Below are positions 24,179 through 34,818 of a stretch of DNA of 64,000 bases, in pieces; within the stretch, counting starts at the first letter, position 1; each line of letters opens with the position of its first letter. Position numbers and translations under genes: made by a program. Source of the DNA: Sporosarcina sp. PTS2304. Its GTDB lineage: Bacteria > Bacillota > Bacilli > Bacillales_A > Planococcaceae. A model generated the notes under the pieces. That model was not told the DNA's origin. It did no database searches and worked only from the letters and a program-made list of their open reading frames with translations. Location of the stretch: positions 3,324,501-3,388,500 of the forward strand of contig NZ_CP031230.1 in NCBI RefSeq assembly GCF_003351785.1. Direction: 5' to 3'.

Positions 24179-27100
24179 ATGGCAACTGAGGAAATTTATA
24201 AACCGAAACACCATATTCGTTTTGTAACTGCATCGAGTCTATTTGATGGTCATGATGCGTCCATCAATATCATGCGGAGAATTTTACAGTCAACAGGAGC
24301 GGAAGTCATTCATCTAGGTCATAACCGATCAGTTGAGGAAGTTGTAAACGCTGCCATTCAAGAGGATGTGCAAGGAATTGCGATTTCGTCTTATCAAGGC
24401 GGACACGTTGAGTACTTTAAGTATATGTACGATCTTTTGAAAGAGCGCGGGGCTTCGCATATTAAAATCTTCGGAGGTGGCGGAGGAGTCATTATCCCGA
24501 AGGAAATCAAAGAACTTCATGAATACGGCATCCAGTGGATCTTCTCTCCTGAAGACGGACGGAAAATGGGTTTGCAAGGGATGATTAACCGGATTATGGA
24601 ACTATCGGATTTCTCCACGACACCCGAAAATGAAGAAGCCAATCTAGAAAAATTGACAGCTGAGACACCTGGTGTGCTAGCCAATTTGATAACGTATGTG
24701 GAAGAGAAACATTTGCAGAAAGACGAAGCGGCAGAAACGTTATTGGAACAAGCACGAAGTCTGTCTAAAAACACGCCCGTTCTAGGAATTACAGGTACTG
24801 GCGGAGCAGGGAAAAGTTCATTGACAGATGAATTGATCAGACGTTTCTTGCGCGAGTTTCCTGATAAACGGGTAGCGATTCTATCCATCGACCCGACAAA
24901 ACAAAAAACGGGTGGCGCATTGCTGGGCGACCGGATTCGCATGAATGCGATATTCAATAACCGCGTCTATATGCGCAGTTTAGCGACAAGAGGTTCACGT
25001 TCAGAATTGACGACAGCGATTCATGATGTGTTAGATGTGACGAAAGCGGCAGGGTATGACTTGATCATCGTCGAGACGAGTGGAATCGGGCAAGGAGATG
25101 CGCAAATTACGGATATCTCAGACGTTTCGATGTACGTCATGACGAGTGAATTCGGTGCGCCAACTCAGCTTGAGAAAATCGATATGATTGACTTCGCAGA
25201 TTTAATTGTCATCAATAAATTTGAGCGTAAAGGTTCAGAAGATGCATTAAACCAAGTTCGTAAACAATACCAGCGAAGCCATACATTGTTTGATAAAGAG
25301 CTGGAAGAAATGCCGGTGTTCGGTACAATCGCAAGTCAATTCAACGATAAAGGAACAAACATCTTATTCGCAGCACTCGTCGATCAGCTCAATAAAACAT
25401 GTGACTTCGATTGGACGACAAGTTACTCGGAATCGATCACAGAGCAAAAGCAAACTGTCATCATCCCCCCAGACCGTAGCCATTACTTGCGCGAAATTGC
25501 ATCGACGGTTCGGACGTATCATGCAAAGTCCAAACAACAGGAAGAATTGGCACGCCGCTTATTTCAGCTTGAAGGAGCGATAGAATCTGTCAAAGAAGCA
25601 GATTCCAATGAAGCGCTGCTCGATTCTTTAACAAACATAAAAGAAGGAATCGAAGAACAATTGACTGGTGAATCTAAGCGTACGTTAGCGAACTGGGAGT
25701 CATTACGGAAATCATACGAGCAGGACGAATATGTCGTGAAAATTCGCGATAAAGAAATTCGTACATCTCTCCAGACGACTAGTTTATCTGGCTTGAAGAT
25801 TCCAAAAGTAGTGTTGCCGAAATACAAAGATTACGGAGAAATTTTACGTTTCGTGCACAGCGAAAACGTGCCCGGTTCATTTCCGTACACGGGAGGCGTC
25901 TTCCCATTTAAAAGACAAGGAGAAGATCCGAAACGGCAATTCGCAGGGGAAGGGACACCGGAAAGAACGAACCGCAGATTCCACTATGTCTCAAAAGACG
26001 ACGATGCCAAACGATTATCCACAGCATTCGACTCTGTCACGTTATACGGTGAAGACCCTGACGAACGACCAGACATTTACGGGAAAGTTGGCGAATCAGG
26101 AGTCAGTATTTGTACGCTGGAAGACATGAAGAAACTGTATGCTGGATTTGATCTATGCGCGCCTTCTACATCGGTTTCTATGACGATCAACGGACCGGCT
26201 CCGATTATTTTGGCAATGTTCATGAATGCCGCAGTTGACCAACAAGTACGAAAAAAAGAAGAAGAACTTGGTCGCACGTTAACGGTAGAAGAATTTACTG
26301 ACGTACGCGAGATGACATTCCAAACTGTCCGCGGAACAGTGCAAGCAGATATTTTAAAAGAGGACCAAGGGCAAAATACGTGTATCTTCTCTACTGAATT
26401 CGCATTGCGTCTCATGGGCGATATTCAGCAATACTTCATTGATAAAAAAGTGCGTAATTACTATTCCGTTTCCATTTCGGGCTATCACATTGCGGAAGCG
26501 GGTTCCAATCCGATTTCACAACTAGCCTTCACACTGGCAAACGGTTTCACATACGTGGAGTATTACTTAAGCCGTGGCATGAATATCGACGACTTTGCAC
26601 CGAACTTATCCTTTTTCTTCTCAAACGGTCTAGATCCGGAATACACCGTAATAGGTCGTGTCGCCCGTCGCATTTGGGCCATTACGATGCGTGATAAATA
26701 CGGTGCAAATGAACGTAGTCAAAAGTTGAAATATCACATTCAAACATCAGGCCGTAGCTTGCACGCACAGGAAATCGACTTTAATGATATTCGCACGACG
26801 TTGCAAGCGTTAATGGCATTACAAGATAACTGTAATTCGCTCCATACCAATGCGTATGACGAAGCGATCACTACACCGACAGAAGAGTCTGTCCGACGTG
26901 CCATGGCTATCCAGATGATCATTACAAAAGAGCACGGCTTGTCAAAAAATGAAAATCCACTCCAAGGAGCGTTCATCATTGACGAATTGACGAGTCTAGT
27001 AGAAGATGCTGTCCTTCAAGAATTCGACCGGCTCAATGATCGCGGCGGCGTCCTCGGTTCCATGGAAACGCAATATCAGCGGGGCAAAATTCAGGAAGAG

Positions 27101-27436
27101 TCGATGCACTATGAGATGAAAAAGCATTCAGGTGAATTGCCGATCATTGGTGTCAATACGTACTTAAATCCGAATCCGCCATCAGAAGAAGATATTGATA
27201 ATATGGAAATTGCCCGCGCCACAAAAGAAGAAAAGGAAGCGCAAATTCGCAACTTGCGAGCATTCCAATCCGCACATGCCAGCGAATCAGAACAAGCCTT
27301 GCATGACCTTCAACAAACAGCCATTTCAGGAGGCAACGTCTTTGCAGAGCTAATGAAAACCGTTCAAGTAGCCAGCCTCGGCCAAATCACCAATGCATTG
27401 TATGAAGTCGGCGGTCAATATCGACGAAATATGTAA
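24179..27436 (+). CDS. icmF: IcmF, fused isobutyryl-CoA mutase (B12-dependent)
   Basis: A 1,085-residue fusion starting at the ATG after GGGGAAGGCGG. The frame is open further upstream, but that part overlaps fadR. Order of domains: a cobalamin-binding domain at about 15-150 ([12 protein letters not shown], with the cobalt-ligating His; [11 protein letters not shown]), a MeaB/ArgK-type GTPase chaperone (P-loop GTGGAGKSS near residue 206; [11 protein letters not shown]), and the substrate-binding mutase barrel ([16 protein letters not shown]). It interconverts isobutyryl-CoA and butyryl-CoA and so feeds valine-derived and branched acyl chains into beta-oxidation. The AcdA and FadR neighbours fit this. 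Confidence 0.92.
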   Translation: MATEEIYKPKHHIRFVTASSLFDGHDASINIMRRILQSTGAEVIHLGHNRSVEEVVNAAIQEDVQGIAISSYQGGHVEYFKYMYDLLKERGASHIKIFGGGGGVIIPKEIKELHEYGIQWIFSPEDGRKMGLQGMINRIMELSDFSTTPENEEANLEKLTAETPGVLANLITYVEEKHLQKDEAAETLLEQARSLSKNTPVLGITGTGGAGKSSLTDELIRRFLREFPDKRVAILSIDPTKQKTGGALLGDRIRMNAIFNNRVYMRSLATRGSRSELTTAIHDVLDVTKAAGYDLIIVETSGIGQGDAQITDISDVSMYVMTSEFGAPTQLEKIDMIDFADLIVINKFERKGSEDALNQVRKQYQRSHTLFDKELEEMPVFGTIASQFNDKGTNILFAALVDQLNKTCDFDWTTSYSESITEQKQTVIIPPDRSHYLREIASTVRTYHAKSKQQEELARRLFQLEGAIESVKEADSNEALLDSLTNIKEGIEEQLTGESKRTLANWESLRKSYEQDEYVVKIRDKEIRTSLQTTSLSGLKIPKVVLPKYKDYGEILRFVHSENVPGSFPYTGGVFPFKRQGEDPKRQFAGEGTPERTNRRFHYVSKDDDAKRLSTAFDSVTLYGEDPDERPDIYGKVGESGVSICTLEDMKKLYAGFDLCAPSTSVSMTINGPAPIILAMFMNAAVDQQVRKKEEELGRTLTVEEFTDVREMTFQTVRGTVQADILKEDQGQNTCIFSTEFALRLMGDIQQYFIDKKVRNYYSVSISGYHIAEAGSNPISQLAFTLANGFTYVEYYLSRGMNIDDFAPNLSFFFSNGLDPEYTVIGRVARRIWAITMRDKYGANERSQKLKYHIQTSGRSLHAQEIDFNDIRTTLQALMALQDNCNSLHTNAYDEAITTPTEESVRRAMAIQMIITKEHGLSKNENPLQGAFIIDELTSLVEDAVLQEFDRLNDRGGVLGSMETQYQRGKIQEESMHYEMKKHSGELPIIGVNTYLNPNPPSEEDIDNMEIARATKEEKEAQIRNLRAFQSAHASESEQALHDLQQTAISGGNVFAELMKTVQVASLGQITNALYEVGGQYRRNM

Positions 27437-27454
27437 GGTGTCCGAATAATTGTC

Positions 27455-27483
27455 AAAAGCTGCGCAAACGTCGCAGCTTTTTT
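27455..27483 (+). terminator. icmF terminator
   Basis: AAAGCTGCG (27456-27464) pairs with CGCAGCTTT (27472-27480) followed by T residues. Confidence 0.8.
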
Positions 27484-27497
27484 CACTTTTATTGGGG

Positions 27498-27996
27498 AGA
27501 ACCCGCGCACCCGCTCGTAGCGAGTACAGAATCGCTCATAGAACCCGCGCGTCCGCTCATAGCGAGTACAGAATCGCTCATAGAACCCGCGCGTCCGCTC
27601 GTAGCGAGTACAGAATCGCTCATAGAACCCGCGCATCCGCTCATAGCGAGTACAGAATCGCTCATAGAACCCGCGCGTCCGCTCATAGCGAGTACAGAAT
27701 CGCTCATAGAACCCGTGAGAACCCGTGCGTCCGCTCATAGCGAGTACAGAATCGCTCATAGAACCTGCGCGTCCGCTCATAGCGAGTACAGAATCGCTCA
27801 TAGAACCCGCGCATCCGCTCATAGCGAGTACAGAATCGCTCATAGAACCTGCGCGTCCGCTCATAGCGAGTACAGAATCGCTCATAGAACCCACGCACCC
27901 GCTCATAGCGAGTACAGAATCGCTCATAGAACCCGCGCGTCCGCTCGTAGCGAGTACAGAATCGCTCATAGAACCCGCGCATCCGCTCATAGCGAG
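27498..27996. repeat. 42-bp tandem repeat array, left part
   Basis: Eleven complete 42-bp units start at 27498, with a 10-bp partial unit inserted at 27708-27717, then a twelfth unit cut at 27996 by the IS66 element. Each unit is made of two 21-bp halves, both opening with CGCTCATAG. One half continues AACCCGCGCGTC or a close variant, the other CGAGTACAGAAT. Since 42 is divisible by three and no stop codons occur, long repetitive frames appear on both strands. They have no ribosome binding sites and I treat them as non-coding. Confidence 0.95.
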
Positions 27997-28068
27997 GTAA
28001 GCGTCAAAAGAACCACACCTTCAAATGAGATGTGGTTCTCTTTATACTAGATAAGTATATATGTTGAT

Positions 28069-29682
28069 TTATATTCCTTCTTTACCTTGATAACACTGTT
28101 CAGGCAAAGTCGAAGACCAAGGCATCAGTTGTTCCAACTGTTCGTCATCTGCCAGATCTAAGTTAGGCAGCTTTTCAAGAAGATACGTTAAATAGTGAGG
28201 GACATGCAGCTGATTTTCTTTCGCAGTTACGATCAGGCTGTACATTCTTGCGCTCGCTGTTGCGCCTCTAGGTGTGACCGAGAAGAGCCAGTTCTTTCGG
28301 CCGATCACAAACGGCTTGATGCTTCGTTCGGCACGGTTATTATCTATCTCCAGATAACCATCTAGAAATGGCTGCCTCAATTTCTTTTCCTGATTGACGG
28401 CATATGTTAGCGCCTCACCAAGCTTGCTTTTCGGCAGTACATCTATTCGGACAGTTTTTACCCAGGCGAAAAAAGCCTCCACTAGGGGCTGAATTTTTTT
28501 CTTGCGTACCTCAAGCCGTTCGGAAGGAGTAAGCTCCTTTATTTCTGATTCCGCTCCATAAATCTTGCCGATTTGGTTGACTGCTTCCTCTGTCAGCGTA
28601 CGCCGCCTCTTCGATTTTTTCGGAATGGCGCGCAGGGCTTCATCAAATTTTCGGCGCAAATGTGCCCAACAGCCTGATAGCCGTACACTTTGCAGGCTTT
28701 CGTAAGCCTTATAACCATCTACATGAAGCGTACCAGCATAGCCTTCCAGAAATTGTTTCGGGTATTCCGATCCCCGACCAGGCTGGTAGTCATACACCAC
28801 GCAAGGGACATCAAACTTCCCGGTACGGTACAGCCACATATAGGAAGTGGTAGAGGGACTGCGTCCTTTTTCACGCAAGACCTGCACACTGGTTTCGTCT
28901 GCATGAAGGTAGTCGGCTGACAAAATACGCTGTCGCATATTCTCATAGAGCGGTTCAAACCACCGATCGGACACATTCATTAACCAATTGGAGAGGGTCT
29001 GCCTTGAAAGCGGCGCGCCTGCCTGTCGAAAAACTTCCTCTAACCGATAGAGCGGCATGCCGAACAAGTATTTTTGAGTAATCAAAAATGACAGGATCGA
29101 GGGCGAGGCCATACTTTTTGGCAATACCGGATTGGGCATTGGTGCCTGAACAATCGGTGTCTGGATGCCTTCTTGATCGCAATGCCTGCAGGCATAGACT
29201 TCCCGTTCGTGTTCGACGACTTTCACTTGTGCTGGGATAACCACGAGTTCGCGGCGAACTTCTTTTTTCATGACATGCATTGGGTGACCGCAATCTAAAC
29301 AAGCCTGCTCCTCTGGGGGCAAGCTGTATGTCACACTCTCCACCGGCAGATCGGCAGAGAAAGTCGTGCGTGTTTCCCGTGGAGTTTTTTTCGCAGGTGA
29401 AGATCCCGAAATCACCTCTTCAGGTTCTGAAGATGGTTCAGCAGAAGCATCTAGCAGTGCTTCTGCTTCATTAAACAATTCCATCTCCATCTGGCCTTTC
29501 GGTGCCTTTTCGCTGGAGCGTCCAAATTCCTTACTTTTTTTCAAACGAAACTGCTCCTCGTACCAAGACACCAAAGCGGACAATCTCGCGACTTCTTGTT
29601 CCAACACAGTTACACGGTCATTCTGTTCAGTTGTATGGGATGAGATCTTCTGATTAGTTTTCATAAAAGTAAAATTCGCCAA
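28069..29682 (-). CDS. tnpC: IS66 transposase TnpC
   Basis: Up to 537 residues. The TTG at 29682 and the ATG at 29664 (MKTNQK) are both possible starts. The N-terminus is a coiled coil (VTVLEQEVARLSALVSWYEEQ). A zinc-finger-like region has CLDCGHPM and CRHC. The DDE catalytic core shows DYLHADETSVQVL, HVDGYKAY and LEIDNNRAERSIKP. It is full length for IS66 TnpC and has no visible disruption, so the element may be active. Confidence 0.93.
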   Translation of the reverse strand: MANFTFMKTNQKISSHTTEQNDRVTVLEQEVARLSALVSWYEEQFRLKKSKEFGRSSEKAPKGQMEMELFNEAEALLDASAEPSSEPEEVISGSSPAKKTPRETRTTFSADLPVESVTYSLPPEEQACLDCGHPMHVMKKEVRRELVVIPAQVKVVEHEREVYACRHCDQEGIQTPIVQAPMPNPVLPKSMASPSILSFLITQKYLFGMPLYRLEEVFRQAGAPLSRQTLSNWLMNVSDRWFEPLYENMRQRILSADYLHADETSVQVLREKGRSPSTTSYMWLYRTGKFDVPCVVYDYQPGRGSEYPKQFLEGYAGTLHVDGYKAYESLQSVRLSGCWAHLRRKFDEALRAIPKKSKRRRTLTEEAVNQIGKIYGAESEIKELTPSERLEVRKKKIQPLVEAFFAWVKTVRIDVLPKSKLGEALTYAVNQEKKLRQPFLDGYLEIDNNRAERSIKPFVIGRKNWLFSVTPRGATASARMYSLIVTAKENQLHVPHYLTYLLEKLPNLDLADDEQLEQLMPWSSTLPEQCYQGKEGI

Positions 29683-29724
29683 AAGCTGACAAAATCCTTC
29701 TGCTTTTTAAAAAAACTTTGTGAT

Positions 29725-30084
29725 TTATACGATTTTGTTTCCCAGTATACGGGGGAAGACTTTTCCTTCTTCAATAGTCAATCCATCGAGCATCCATTGA
29801 AGCTGGCGCGGGCTGATAGACGTGGTTTCTTCTTCTTGGCCGTCAGGCCAGTGAAAGCGGCCAGTTTCCAGTCGCCGGTAGTACAACCAGAAGCCATTGT
29901 AGTCCCAGTGTAGGATTTTTAAACGGTCGCGATCCCGGTTACAAAAGATAAATAAATTGGAGGAACACGGATTTGCCTGAAAGGTTTCCTGCACCTTCGC
30001 AGACAGACCATCAATGGACAGCCGCATATCCGTTGCGCCATGTGCCAGATAAATCCCCTGAATACCTTCCAGATTAATTCGCAT
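29725..30084 (-). CDS. tnpB: IS66 accessory protein TnpB
   Basis: A 119-residue protein with the family pattern GIYLAHGATDMRLSIDGLSA, LFIFCNRDRDRLKILHWD and GFWLYYRRLETGRFHWP. TnpB is required for transposition of IS66 elements; its exact biochemical role is not settled. It overlaps tnpA by 11 bp. It should not be confused with the RNA-guided TnpB of IS200/IS605 elements. Confidence 0.93.
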   Translation of the reverse strand: MRINLEGIQGIYLAHGATDMRLSIDGLSAKVQETFQANPCSSNLFIFCNRDRDRLKILHWDYNGFWLYYRRLETGRFHWPDGQEEETTSISPRQLQWMLDGLTIEEGKVFPRILGNKIV

Positions 30085-30421
30085 CAGCCAACACCTCCAG
30101 TAACTCTTGTACCAGTTCGCGGTCGAAGCCGCTGCTGATCACTAATTTGTAGTCCCGATAATGAAGATCTACTGTGGAAGAAGGAAGGGCGACCGCAACA
30201 GATGACCAAGTGGTTTTGGATTCCAAAAATTCTCCTTTGCGTGTATCCTCCGGAGAGAGCCGCCTCCGTGCTTTTGCGAATTGATCATAGGAGAAATCGC
30301 TTTGTCTTCTGACCCACTCGGCCATATTTTCTCCACTTCGTCGCCACTCTTCGATGATTTCTGTCCATTCCAAATCGGTTTTACTGTGCTCAGCCAAGGG
30401 CTGAAGGGTTGATTCATTCAT
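30074..30421 (-). CDS. tnpA: IS66 accessory protein TnpA
   Basis: A 115-residue protein, the first gene of the IS66 unit, with a helix-turn-helix-like N-terminal part (WTEIIEEWRRSGENMAEWVR). It probably binds DNA. The promoter should lie between 30421 and the right IS end at 30504. Confidence 0.85.
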   Translation of the reverse strand: MNESTLQPLAEHSKTDLEWTEIIEEWRRSGENMAEWVRRQSDFSYDQFAKARRRLSPEDTRKGEFLESKTTWSSVAVALPSSTVDLHYRDYKLVISSGFDRELVQELLEVLADAN

Positions 30422-30504
30422 TTCTCTACTTCCTTTCCAATAAGCTAGTCATAGTTTCTCATTAAAAGAGGAAGAGAGGAATGTGTCCTTCTTTTGACGC
30501 TTAC

Positions 30505-30611
30505 ATAGCGAGTACAGAATCGCTCATAGAACCTGCGCGTCCGCTCATAGCGAGTACAGAATCGCTCATAGAACCCGCGCATCCGCTCATAGCGAGTACA
30601 GAATCGCTCAT
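30505..30611. repeat. 42-bp tandem repeat array, right part
   Basis: Begins with the target duplication ATAGCGAG, completes the unit interrupted at 27996 (to 30527), then has two more full units (30528-30569 and 30570-30611). Together the undisturbed array had fourteen full units. Confidence 0.93.
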
Positions 30612-30724
30612 AGAAAACACAGCTATACATACAGTAGAATATAAAATCCTTCCACACATTAGTGGATAAATCTGCAATTTCAACAGTATAATATAAACAA
30701 CAAAGAGAAAGGGGAGTGCAAACT

Positions 30725-30889
30725 GTGAGATGGTATTATCATGCGCTTATCATTACTCTATTATTGATTCTCACACTTTTCCTTTATAACAGTGGTTTAG
30801 GCGCAATCTCCTTCACCTTGACAGCGATATACTTAGGATATTTGACGATGAGAGAGTATAGAAATGCAAAGAGAAGCAAAAGAATGTAG
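30725..30889 (+). CDS. 54-residue membrane protein, unknown
   Basis: GTG start at 30725 behind AAAGGGGAG, a strong ribosome binding site; TATAAT at about 30690 may be its -10. The product starts MRWYYHALIITLLLILTLFL, has a second hydrophobic stretch (LGAISFTLTAIYLGYL) and a basic tail (REYRNAKRSKRM). It is thus a small two-helix membrane protein with a cytoplasmic positive end. I do not recognise it. It lies alone between the repeat array and rpoE. Confidence 0.6.
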   Translation: MRWYYHALIITLLLILTLFLYNSGLGAISFTLTAIYLGYLTMREYRNAKRSKRM

Positions 30890-30958
30890 CATATTGGAAG
30901 AGAACCTGTATATAATGTAAACTATGCTTATGTGAATGAAGAAAGGACGTGCCATACA

Positions 30959-31522
30959 TTGAATATCTACGAAATGACGCAAGAAGAACTATTAGAAGAG
31001 TCATTCATCAATATGACATACCAAATATTGACGAAACGACATGAGTCACTCACGCTCCAACAATTGATGGAAGAAATACAAAAACTTACAGGTCTTTCTG
31101 AAGAAGAGATGAAAGAAAGAATCCTTCAATTCTATACAGATCTAAATGTGGATGGAAGGTTCCTAGCCATCCAAGATAACCGTTGGGGATTACGTGAATG
31201 GTATCCAGTAGACCAGATTGAAGAAGAAACAGCGCCTGTCGTAAAAGTGCGCAAGAAGAAAAAGAAGAAAAAAGATTATGACGATGAAGATGAAGAAATC
31301 GAAGAAGACGACGAGGACGAAGAAATCTTTGATGAAGAATATGTAGAACTTGGCGAAGAAGAAGACGACGACGATGAAGAGGAAGATGAAGAAGTCATTG
31401 AGATCGAAGAAGACTTAATCGACCCGGATGACGATCTCGAAGTAATACCTGATGAAGAACTTGACATCGATGAAGAAGACGACGAAGAAGACGACGATGA
31501 AGAGTACGAAGAAGAAGAGTAA
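30959..31522 (+). CDS. rpoE: RNA polymerase delta subunit RpoE
   Basis: A 187-residue protein from the TTG at 30959 (ribosome binding site AAAGGA); ATG 30974 is an alternative. The N-terminal HARE-HTH globular domain covers about residues 1-90 (SLTLQQLMEEIQKLTG, DNRWGLREWYPVDQI). A short Lys-rich stretch (KVRKKKKKKKD) precedes an almost purely Asp/Glu C-terminal half. This is the typical delta layout, in which the acidic tail displaces nucleic acids from polymerase. The gene order rpoE-pyrG matches B. subtilis. Confidence 0.93.
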   Translation: MNIYEMTQEELLEESFINMTYQILTKRHESLTLQQLMEEIQKLTGLSEEEMKERILQFYTDLNVDGRFLAIQDNRWGLREWYPVDQIEEETAPVVKVRKKKKKKKDYDDEDEEIEEDDEDEEIFDEEYVELGEEEDDDDEEEDEEVIEIEEDLIDPDDDLEVIPDEELDIDEEDDEEDDDEEYEEEE

Positions 31523-31528
31523 CAAGAC

Positions 31529-31570
31529 TTGACATTTGGAGCCTGAAAATATAAGATTTGTATGGGCTCC
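31529..31570 (+). promoter_or_regulatory. pyrG promoter with GGGCTC start (CTP-sensing type)
   Basis: TTGACA (31529-31534), a 17-bp spacer and TAAGAT (31552-31557), followed after six bases by GGGCTC from 31564. In B. subtilis pyrG, transcription starts at GGGC. When CTP is scarce, polymerase adds extra G residues that pair with the C/U-rich 5' strand of the downstream terminator and cause readthrough. The same elements are present here. Confidence 0.8.
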
Positions 31571-31598
31571 TGAAAAGGACACATGAATTCGTGTATAC

Positions 31599-31638
31599 GC
31601 GCTCCTTATTGTAGTTTCCTACAACTGGGGCGCTTTTT
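31599..31638 (+). terminator. pyrG leader terminator (CTP attenuator)
   Basis: GCGCTCC (31599-31605) and TTGTAG pair with CTACAA and GGGGCGC (31627-31633), followed by TTTTT. The 5' strand contains GCTCCTT, a target for pairing with a 5' poly-G extension. It lies between the promoter and pyrG, so it acts as an attenuator. Confidence 0.8.
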
Positions 31639-31668
31639 ATATTTTCACTTCAGCCTTCGCACATGTAA

Positions 31669-33291
<1,623 letters not shown>

Positions 33292-33303
33292 CTAGTTAAA
33301 AGT

Positions 33304-33336
33304 CGCGACAAGGTGTATTCCTTGTCGCGTTTTTTT
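33304..33336 (+). terminator. pyrG terminator
   Basis: CGCGACAAGG (33304-33313) pairs with CCTTGTCGCG (33320-33329), then seven T. It lies between the convergent genes pyrG and the DUF2529 gene. Confidence 0.85.
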
Positions 33337-33342
33337 ATATAC

Positions 33343-33861
33343 TCAGTCTTCGTCTGCAAGCATCTCATCGAGCGATAATTTCACTGCTTCGTAGATAAAA
33401 AGAGTAGCCAGTGCATGTGGTTGGACGATTCGCTCGCCTGTTGGACCTGGCAACAACCCTTTTTTTAGACCAGTACTAATATAAGTGAATGCTAACTCTG
33501 CAAGTTCATTTGATTCGTCAGCTACACTAGCAGTTACAGCAGCAAAAGGTATGAATTGATCAGCTAATTGCCGTGCGAGAGCCAAGGCGTCAGGGTGATT
33601 CGCGTTTCTTGCAAGTATCCATACACGATCTGCTTTTGTCGGCAACAATTCCGCTGTGTAACGAATAGCACCATACAAAGGCTCGGCACCGTGCAGAGCA
33701 GTCGCAGTGACAGCTTCCATCTCGTCGAATGAAGCAATCATAATTCGACCTTCCCCAACTAAAGCCTGCGCCAATAAACGTGCGGTTTCATCTATGTTTT
33801 CTTCTTGTTCGTCTGCAATTCGCTCCAGTAAACCTCTAATTTGCGTCGTTACTATTTTCAT
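33343..33861 (-). CDS. DUF2529 protein (YwjG-like)
   Basis: A 172-residue protein on the minus strand, beginning at the ATG read from 33861 with GGAGGGATCGAG upstream. The sequence (LLAQALVGEGRIMIASFDEM, LARNANHPDALALARQLADQ) looks like a SIS-type phosphosugar-binding Rossmann fold. The function is unknown. In B. subtilis ywjG also lies between pyrG and spo0F. Confidence 0.8.
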   Translation of the reverse strand: MKIVTTQIRGLLERIADEQEENIDETARLLAQALVGEGRIMIASFDEMEAVTATALHGAEPLYGAIRYTAELLPTKADRVWILARNANHPDALALARQLADQFIPFAAVTASVADESNELAELAFTYISTGLKKGLLPGPTGERIVQPHALATLFIYEAVKLSLDEMLADED

Positions 33862-33966
33862 CTCGATCCCTCCGAACACTTAGTATAAAGTAGAAAATAA
33901 AGAAGTGCAAAATAGTTAGCAATAAATAGAGGGAATCATACATATATTGCGAATAATATACATGTA

Positions 33967-33992
33967 ATAGGAAAAAAACAAAATATTGGAAT
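33967..33992 (+). promoter_or_regulatory. possible sigma-H promoter for spo0F
   Basis: AGGA at 33969-33972 and GAAT at 33989-33992 resemble the sigma-H elements (RnAGGAWWW and RnnGAAT), although the spacing is slightly short. spo0F is sigma-H controlled in B. subtilis. The gene starts 360 bp further on, because a repeat element intervenes. Confidence 0.25.
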
Positions 33993-34034
33993 GATTTTCG
34001 GTATAGACTAATAGCTAGCAAAAAAACTATAAAA

Positions 34035-34048
34035 TGTAAACGCTATCA
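34035..34048 (+). promoter_or_regulatory. perfect cre (CcpA) site upstream of spo0F
   Basis: TGTAAACGCTATCA agrees at every position with TGWAANCGNTNWCA. It lies between the divergent DUF2529 and spo0F genes. Confidence 0.6.
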
Positions 34049-34104
34049 ATTCATTGCTGAAAAAGAGTGTGGCTATAGAAATAAGCTAGTGACGATGACG
34101 GATG

Positions 34105-34290
34105 AATGAAGAGAAGCTGAATTGGAGTGTCTCGCGGCTTGCGCTTCCAGACGATACGCTTTCCGGAGGGGCGCGGCGCCCTCCAGAAAGCGTCCGGTTC
34201 TGTAGGGAGAATCCTCACACGCATACTTTTTTTCTGCACTATAAAGGAGAAGTCCCTTACCCTACTTCAATTTCTGGAGAAACACCACCA
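34105..34290. repeat. dispersed palindromic repeat (copy 1)
   Basis: A MITE- or REP-like element containing CGGCTTGCGCTTCCAGACG, then a long hairpin (ACGCTTTCCGGAGGG pairing with CCCTCCAGAAAGCGT), GGGAGAATCCT and a tail with GGAGAAGTCCCTTACCCTA. The same word order recurs at 54410-54600 and, inverted, in 51650-52420. It has no coding capacity. The rest of the 33862-34353 gap holds only the promoter-like sites listed separately. Confidence 0.85.
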
Positions 34291-34353
34291 AGCTTACTAT
34301 ACCTATCGTATTATTCTATTTTAAATAAAAAGAGACTTAATGGGGGAATGAAA

Positions 34354-34722
34354 ATGAAGAAACTATTAATAATTGATGATCAGGCAGGTATTCGACTATT
34401 GCTGGATGAGATATTTACGAAATCTGGTATTCAAACCTCACTTGCCGCAAATGGTAAAGAAGGCATAGAACTATTTCAAAAATTTCAACCCGATTGTGTC
34501 TTACTGGATATGAAAATGCCTGGCATGAACGGCGTTGACGTACTACGTGAAATTAGAAAGCAACAACCTAAAGCGGTCGTTATGATGATGACCGCCTACA
34601 GTGAAATTGAATTAACAGAAGAAGCAGGAAGATTAGGTATCGACCATCATTTCACCAAACCATTTGACATTTTCGAAGTGAGAGACACCATCCTAAATCG
34701 GTTGCAGTTACAAGATGTTTGA
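34354..34722 (+). CDS. spo0F: Spo0F, phosphorelay response regulator
   Basis: A 122-residue single receiver domain. I chose ATG 34354 for its 7-bp distance from GGGGG. The acidic pair lies in LLIIDDQAGIRLLL, the phospho-acceptor Asp in VLLDMKMPGMNG, the Thr in MMMTAY and the Lys in HFTKPFDIFEVRD. It has the Spo0F length and no output domain. It receives phosphate from sporulation kinases and passes it to Spo0B in the phosphorelay to Spo0A. The order spo0F-fbaA is as in B. subtilis. Confidence 0.95.
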   Translation: MKKLLIIDDQAGIRLLLDEIFTKSGIQTSLAANGKEGIELFQKFQPDCVLLDMKMPGMNGVDVLREIRKQQPKAVVMMMTAYSEIELTEEAGRLGIDHHFTKPFDIFEVRDTILNRLQLQDV

Positions 34723-34818
34723 CAGTAGTAATAATGGTTTAGATTTGGTATGCTATAGAGCAGAAAGTGTAATAGAAATACACTAAGTTCGTAGGAATCC
34801 CTAAGGAGGAATAATGGT

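Larger units (their letters stand above)
27997..30504 (-). mobile_element. complete IS66-family insertion sequence (2,508 bp)
   Basis: The ends are inverted repeats. From outside to inside the left reads GTAAGCGTCAAAAGAACCAC and the right GTAAGCGTCAAAAGAAGGAC; 23 of the outer 26 bases match. The flanking ATAGCGAG at 27989-27996 and 30505-30512 is an 8-bp target duplication, the size typical of IS66. The three genes tnpA, tnpB and tnpC are all on the minus strand and appear intact. Removing the IS restores a continuous 42-bp array, so the insertion came after array formation and looks recent. Confidence 0.95.

Noticed and set aside
27498..27996. Possible CRISPR array
   Set aside because: Units are contiguous with no unique spacers of constant length, and no cas genes are present.
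27415..28050. Long repetitive open frames on both strands over the 42-bp array
   Set aside because: The unit length is a multiple of three and has no stop codons in several frames. No ribosome binding sites or start contexts support translation.
29725..30084. RNA-guided TnpB nuclease
   Set aside because: The gene is the short IS66 accessory TnpB, not the IS200/IS605 nuclease; its length and motifs differ.
31276..31584. Ser-rich frame on the minus strand
   Set aside because: It is the reverse complement of the Asp/Glu codons of rpoE.
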